Of a stretch of 64,000 nt of DNA, positions 58,631-64,000 are shown one piece after another. A model generated the notes under the pieces. That model searched no databases. It was given only the letters and a program-made list of their open reading frames with translations, and was not told where the DNA came from. The position numbers and the translations under genes were made by a program. The stretch's first letter is position 1, and each line of letters starts with the position of its first letter. Origin of the DNA: Cichorium intybus (Eukaryota > Streptophyta > Magnoliopsida > Asterales > Asteraceae); NCBI GenBank assembly GCA_023525715.1, contig CM042013.1, positions 78,739,494-78,803,493 of the forward strand, written 5' to 3'.

Positions 58631-61600
58631 TCAGGATTCAAAAACATAATATATGTAAATAGAGACCGGGTAAAGAAGCATCGCAGAGATTGATGCCCAA
58701 AGAGGGTAAGTGTCACGGGTGAAGGCAAATAAGCCAACAATTATGCAAGTTATCATGATTGTTGCCACCTCAGCCGAATAGCTCCATGATAATCCTTTGA
58801 TACATACCGTAGCAAGCAATGTTGTCAACCCAAGAAGGTTATTCATTACTAGTCCACTATAAATCTGCACATAGTAAACAAATATTCATGTTATGACTTT
58901 AGAGTATAAATAATATTTAATGATGAAAGTATTTCTGGATAGAATAATAATCTTAAAAGATATGGAAGGAACACCGTCCCAGTCGATCGTTTTTGCCATT
59001 CAAATGACTTTTTCTTTCATTAAAATAAAGTGCATAACAAGAATAGTACGAAGTGTACAAACCTCAGAAAATGTCAAAGAAGCATTCTTTGAAACACGTG
59101 GTCCAGCATTAAAGAGTGCCATTATTATCATTTTAGTGTTCATGGCAAGTGGGGCCATAACAAATGACGTGAAGAGAAAAGGTATGTGAGCCGCATTTGA
59201 GAACTGTATGACACTTTGTATGAATGCTCCTGAAATTATGTAAATGACACCAACACCGAATACAACATACAGGATCATTATTTTAGGTGTCCCCATTTTC
59301 ATAGGTGCGTCAATTTCTCCCCAACAATCCTGAAAAGTTGCAAAAGGTCGACCACTATAAAAGAAGTTATCGAAAGATTAGACAATCAACTATTTCTTAT
59401 AAGTTACCTCTTCAAACTTAGCTATTGCATGTTTTGGATCTTTGATACTTGGATCATGACCAATCGCTTTCTCTATCCATCTAACGAATCCGTCTACAAA
59501 TTCTTTTTGCTCGATCGAGCTACTGCCATCATTGTCAAAGTCACGTACTACTTCATCCACGACCGTATTATGATCTAATGATACGCCAAACTGGAGAGTC
59601 TTGATGAATTCTTTTAACTCATCTTTACGTATTGTATGGTTACCATCTTCATCGTACTTGGTAAATAACCTATATAGCCATAAAATCATCATGTTTCGAG
59701 CACATCTCAAAAGACTGGAAATCAAGAAATTTACCCTTCTATCTTTTTTCTGTCAGCTTTTCCGTCTGTTAGTAGTTCATGCTTTTCGAGGACTTGCTTC
59801 AAGATTCTTGGCATGATTTTCTCAATTTTGGTGAGCTTGGCACGCTTGCTTTTTATTGCTACTTTCTTAACCTGTAGAATAAATAAGGAATTAAACAGAA
59901 GAAGTTTACGAGTTCAAAATGGACGACTGAATTAAAACTGAATAAGCTTCACTTGCCTGCTCCCATAGATTTTTAGAAACTACATCAGAATTATTTGCCA
60001 CATTCTTCCATTTTTCCAGCCACTTGGTGCATCCCTTTTTGAACTCTGGCAGATTGATTTTACCGCTTTTGTCACCGTCAAAGTGTGTCAAAATCTCCGC
60101 CTTGGCATACTCCTGGGATATTTTATCCTTTTCCAATTCGAACACTTTTTGGATCAAACGTTCCAATTCTTCTTCTGATATGCAGTCGTCACCATCAGTA
60201 TCCGCTGTTTGAAAAATACTGCAAAATTGAATCCAGTCCGCAAGTTATTCAATTAGTTTGATATCCACGAAACAGTAAGATAAATATAAGTTTAACTATC
60301 TCATTATTCCTCAGTACTACCAAAAGGATATTGTCACACCTTTCGAAGGCCTTAAGATTGGGGTTTCCATGCTCGTCAATGAGGTCATCTTCTGCAAGTC
60401 TCTGGACATGGTAGAAAAAGCGGGTTCGCAAGTGCTCTTGCTTCATGTACGCCAAACTCCTGGCCTGAATCCATGGATGCCATAGCTACATGCAAAACAA
60501 GTGCACTCCCATAAATATCAAGTTATACGTACGGTTTGGGCAGTCGAAAGTTGAATTCAACATTCAAGAATCCGTACAAATTTGAGGTATAGTTGGGAAA
60601 AACATGTTAGATATGTAGTACCTGATAACCACAGCATAGAATTAGCGACACGGTTGATACTACAAGTGCAAACAGAATCCCGTATGGAATCTTAATATAA
60701 GCTACTACTTCCACAATGGCAAATGGAATCAATGATAGAAGCATGATTACAGCTAAGCTTCCAGTCTCATCGTCAATATTAACACCAGTATCTGTATGGC
60801 GAGTGTCGAAATGCTACGTGGGTCAGAATTTTATAAATGTCCAATATGTAGAACCTCTTTTCTGTCAACATTTCGATTTTGATTTTGATTTTTCTTCTGT
60901 GCATTTATGTAATCTTTCCTAAAAGTACGTTGGTCATAAAGGCATTCTTATATTGCAAAAACCAGAAAAAAAGAAAACCAAAATGAAAGATGTGGTACGC
61001 AAACTAGACTGGTTATTTCAGTATCTTAATGGTCATGTAGCAGTTTAAGTCGTAGATTACAGGGGCAAGATCTAACCATTCAAAATTGAAAGTTTTTGTT
61101 TAAGAGGCAAGCATTTTGCTGTCGAATCCTGGTGATGTTCGGATTCTGGATTTGATTCCTTTCCACGAAGCTTATCTCGACTTAATATTATGCGAAATCC
61201 CCATATGAGTGTGAGAGTAATGACTGTGGATCCCGCATACATTCCCACCCCAAAAGCCACTTGGTTTTGGGCATCTGATGCTGTTGCAAGGACACCAGAG
61301 ACTGCAAACCATCTCTGGATGTTAATTTGGAATTTGAAAACATAATCTCGAAGTAAATACTATTAGTTCAAAGGTAATTATTGACATTAATTTGCATGTA
61401 TGTATGTGTGCATGCATGTATGTATGTGTGCATGTATATATGTATGTATGTATGTTACATAATTATTTAATCTAAGCAGTTTTGATTTTATTTCTACTCA
61501 TCATGCGTCATATTTTGTGTAATTACCAACATGGAATAAAAAATTCCTATTTTTTTGTAAACTTGCAAGTATGACTTTATAATTAATCAGCTTAGAAAGA

Positions 61601-62141
61601 TGATAAACAAAATATATTATCGTTACTTGTTTGCCTTGATTACGAATAAATAAATATCTATGTTTGTTGTAGTGACAAACGTGAAAGTGAAATGCGAGAT
61701 GCAAACTGGAGTCTTACCAATGACTATGACGATTCTTGGCAAAGCCATAAGCACCCGGAAAACACTAGCACCGAAGGCCTGATCGCCGAGTAACACAAAC
61801 AAAGCCTCGCTTCCTTTATGTATCCATTCCTCCCCCAACATCATCAAATACGTATACATAAGCATCAGGAACACCCCTTCTTGCATTGTGTCTGCACATG
61901 GCAAGAACCCGTAGATGCTATGGCACCTCTTTTCGTCATACAGAGTTGTTGTGGACTCTAAGGAATTGGAGACTACCATACGAAGATCAGGAGGCTTCTC
62001 ATAAGCCGAACCAGAAACCCCATCTGAGATCGTCGATGTTGATAGCGTGTTAGCTTCTAGCCACCTGCCATTCACTAAGCGAATGATCATAAGCATGATG
62101 AATGAGAGGGCTATTCCTCGGGAACATGTCATTTTCGACAT
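58631..62141 (-). CDS. NCL: NCL-type EF-hand sodium/calcium exchanger (9 exons, 708 aa)
   Basis: Membrane cation/Ca2+ antiporter of the plant NCL group, two NCX alpha-repeats separated by EF-hands. Exons on the minus strand: 62141-61718, 61301-61077, 60791-60622, 60485-60340, 60218-59957, 59871-59735, 59669-59408, 59329-59063, 58864-58631; phase is kept throughout. Start: ATG 62141 begins a signal-peptide-like MSKMTCSRGIALSFIMLMII. Alpha-repeat 1, residues about 120-165, contains FGASVFRVLMALPRIVIVI then VSGVLATASDAQNQVAFG. Four canonical EF-hands: DTDGDDCISEEE (328-339), DGDKSGKINLPE (369-380), DEDGNHTIRKDE (461-472), DNDGSSSIEQKE (500-511). Alpha-repeat 2, 595-650: FVMAPLAMNTK, then SLTFSEIYSGLVMNNLLGL. 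Intron 5 is GC-AG (CAG|GCAAGT). Odd: the Glu expected in each alpha-repeat is absent (LPR, NTKM). Intron 2 has the weak donor GTTAGA. Confidence 0.92.
61386..61456. repeat. ATGT/GCAT tetranucleotide microsatellite (exchanger intron 1)
   Basis: Irregular run of GTAT, GTGC and ATGT words within the 416-bp first intron of the exchanger gene. Not coding. Confidence 0.85.
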
Positions 62142-62458
62142 TATCCTACGAGAGGACAATGAAAAGTGGCTGTATGGATCTATATACCACGGTACTAGAT
62201 TCACTTAATTATATGGAGAAGGAAGCTAGAACAGGCTGTATTTGAACTGTCCAATTCCCTGAGGCATTAAGTCAACGTCGTCGCCGATAATGTTATTTAA
62301 CTTAATCCCCCAACAACTGGACATTTAAAAATGCGAAAGGAAATATATCATTATATCATAATGTTCACTTGGTTTATTAAGAAACAAAAATAGCCCTCAA
62401 TGTTTGTATAATTCCAAAAAAACAATAAAAACCCTACTTAAATGTCGGTCCTCTACAC
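62142..62458 (-). promoter_or_regulatory. Upstream region of the exchanger gene
   Basis: Contains minus-strand TATA-like words (TATATAG at about 62181-62187 and CATATAATTA at about 62206-62215). Either lies close to the start codon, so the 5' UTR would be short unless a more distant promoter is used. No firm assignment. Confidence 0.3.
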
Positions 62459-62459
62459 A

Positions 62460-63043
62460 TTTTAAGACTGAAAGGTGTGGTAACCCCTTGGTGTGAGGGG
62501 TTCGGGTGCTATATAGACTCCATCTCACCTTCCCCTCACCCCTTCAATTCTAGGAAATAGTAACCCTCATCAACCCCTCAATTTTTTTAATTAAATAAAT
62601 AATTAAAATAAATAACAAATTATATTAAATTAAATTAAAAAAATTAATTAAAAAAGAAAACATTTGATTAAAATTAATATATTTAACATTTTGCCAATTT
62701 TGTAAATTTAAAACAAATACAGGGACCAAAATTGTACTTTTCCTAATCTCCTACCCTTTTTTCATTTTTTTCCCTAATCTCCTACCCAATTTTATAAATT
62801 TTAAACAAATACAGGGACCAAAACATTTCATATTCTTCGTTCATCTTCTTAGTTGCATGTAAGTGTGAGAGAGAGAGAGAAAGAAGAGAGAGACCTTCAC
62901 CGGTTGGGGGGGGGGGGTTTGGAACCCCTTGCGAGGACCATCACCGCAGGTCACACCCCAAGTGGGGCGGTGTTCCCGTGTGGTGATGCCCTCCATCTAG
63001 ACCCCGCCCCTTGATCACCGCATCCATACCTCTCGGTCTAAAA
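62460..63043. mobile_element. MITE-like unit with imperfect terminal inverted repeats
   Basis: The left end TTTTAAGACTGAAAGGTGTGG (shown here only to its 20-bp core) and the right end, whose complement reads TTTTAGACCGAGAGGTATGG, match at about 17 of 20. The interior has GC-rich arms ('ggtgtgaggggttcggg' at left, 'aagtggggcggtgttccc' at right) and an AT-rich centre, plus a G run at 62907-62918. No clear target duplication, so superfamily is unassigned. Confidence 0.55.
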
Positions 63044-63312
63044 GGTTAAAGATGTTACATATAAAATATGTATAGTATAAAGTTTATTGTATATTTTGTT
63101 CAAAAGTATTTTATTATAATAATTAAAAAAAACTGGTTGTTGATAAACGACAATACAATTTTTGAACATAAATTTATTTAGAAGCTTGATCAATAGTTAA
63201 AAAAATATATTGAATTTTCTAAGGCGCTTTCTTGTTGGAATGTCAATTTTTTCTGCCGAACTATTTTCTAATGCATGCTAAAATGATGTGAATTTAGATC
63301 ATTTTCATCGTT

Positions 63313-63832
63313 CACTACTAGAAAAATGGATTGTTTAATTCCGACTAACTATTTCGCGGGTAGCTAGGCGGAAAATGGGATTATCGACAAATTTCCGACA
63401 AAATTAGTTTGCAGTTAAAAGGGCTGTGGGAAACAGGTTACCGACAAATTTTCGAGGAAATTTCTAACAAATTTCCAACGGAATGTTTCGTAGGAAATTT
63501 CTGACAAGAAGTCTACACAAAATATTTTCGATAGAATTCCCGCAAACCATATACCTGACAAAATATTTTCAATAGATTAGTTTTCCAAAATAGGTTTATT
63601 TTAGTGGATTTTTCTTGTCGGTATTGTGTCGGTAATAAATGCAGTTTTTTGTAATAAAAATTTATAAAATACAAATGTTCCACAATTTGATTTGTATAAA
63701 ATGTACAATTAATAAAATTCAAATACAAATTCATCCGATATGCAGTTTCAACCACAATAACTAGCGCATCAGACGTATATGATGGATCCTCCCAATTATC
63801 AGAAATTTTATAAAAACGGCCCCGATGAGTTA
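63313..63832 (+). mobile_element. CACTA (En/Spm) transposon terminus, partial
   Basis: Starts CACTACTAGAAAAATGG at 63313, the canonical plant CACTA terminal inverted repeat. It is followed by subterminal repeats of the 'aatttccgacaaa' type at 63385-63530 (five or more in both orientations). The complementary end (TTTTTCTAGTAGTG) does not appear in the window, so the element is truncated or extends beyond it. No transposase frame is seen. Confidence 0.75.
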
Positions 63833-64000
63833 GGGGCCGTTTGAATGTGCTTATAAAAACTGTTTATCGGCTTATTGACTTTTTGGAAAAGCCATAAGCC
63901 ATACACAATGACAAATAAGCAGTTTTTAATAAGTAAGGAGACCCTTACTTATGGCTTATGGCTTTTCCAAAACGTCAGTAAGCCAATAAGCAGTTTCTAT
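63831..64000 (+). mobile_element. Inverted-repeat MITE, cut by the window edge
   Basis: Starts about 63832 with GGGGCCGTTTGAATG, a terminus common in plant MITEs. The arm 'cttattgactttttggaaaa' with 'gccataagcc' is repeated in inverted orientation at 63950-63990 ('ggcttatggcttttccaaaa' with 'gtcagtaagcc'), so it forms a hairpin. The right end would lie just past 64000. Confidence 0.65.

Overview
This is a 64 kb stretch of plant nuclear DNA. It is AT-rich, its three protein-coding genes have many short introns, and it is full of LTR retrotransposons, small inverted-repeat transposons (MITEs) and (TA)n arrays. The style of the repeats suggests a eudicot, possibly Asteraceae such as lettuce and its relatives. 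That placement is my impression and was not tested.

Three host genes can be reconstructed exon by exon with reading phase kept throughout. (1) 211-8338 (+): a 758-residue multi-PHD-finger chromatin protein in 13 exons, with at least four MITEs and a minisatellite in its introns. (2) 11052-15695 (+): a 439-residue organelle-targeted tRNA-dihydrouridine synthase (DusA type) in 12 exons. (3) 62141-58631 (-): a 708-residue NCL-type EF-hand sodium/calcium exchanger in 9 exons, one intron of which is of the GC-AG class. The genes have no evident functional link; they sit at the two edges around a retrotransposon block.

18044-40809 is a three-level nest of Copia-type LTR retrotransposons, each level flanked by a target duplication. 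Element A (minus strand, 18049-40804, TSD ATTAC) was invaded by B (plus, 21564-36658, TSD ATTCT). The 3' LTR of B was then invaded by C (plus, 28418-36198, 7-bp flanking repeat AATATAC). C still shows gag, protease, integrase, reverse transcriptase and RNase H, but carries three in-frame stops and one frameshift. A and B are heavily decayed inside. By direct comparison the LTRs of B differ at about 3 sites in 642, while those of the younger C differ at about 16 in 775, the reverse of what nesting order predicts.

40810-58300 is mostly further repeats: a duplicated LTR-junction segment, one copy of which gained a 524-bp hAT-like element while the other keeps the empty site; a Ty3-Gypsy integrase-tail fragment; a long (TA)n tract; and a fourth Copia element D (50610-58271) with a probable solo Gypsy LTR (54036-56795) inside it. 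The right edge (62.4-64 kb) holds a MITE-like unit, one end of a CACTA transposon and the start of another inverted-repeat MITE cut by the window edge. I found no rRNA, functional tRNA or CRISPR, and no new protein system. The most interesting points are the LTR-age inversion, the splice-acceptor duplication in the PHD gene, and the missing acidic residues in the exchanger's ion-binding repeats.
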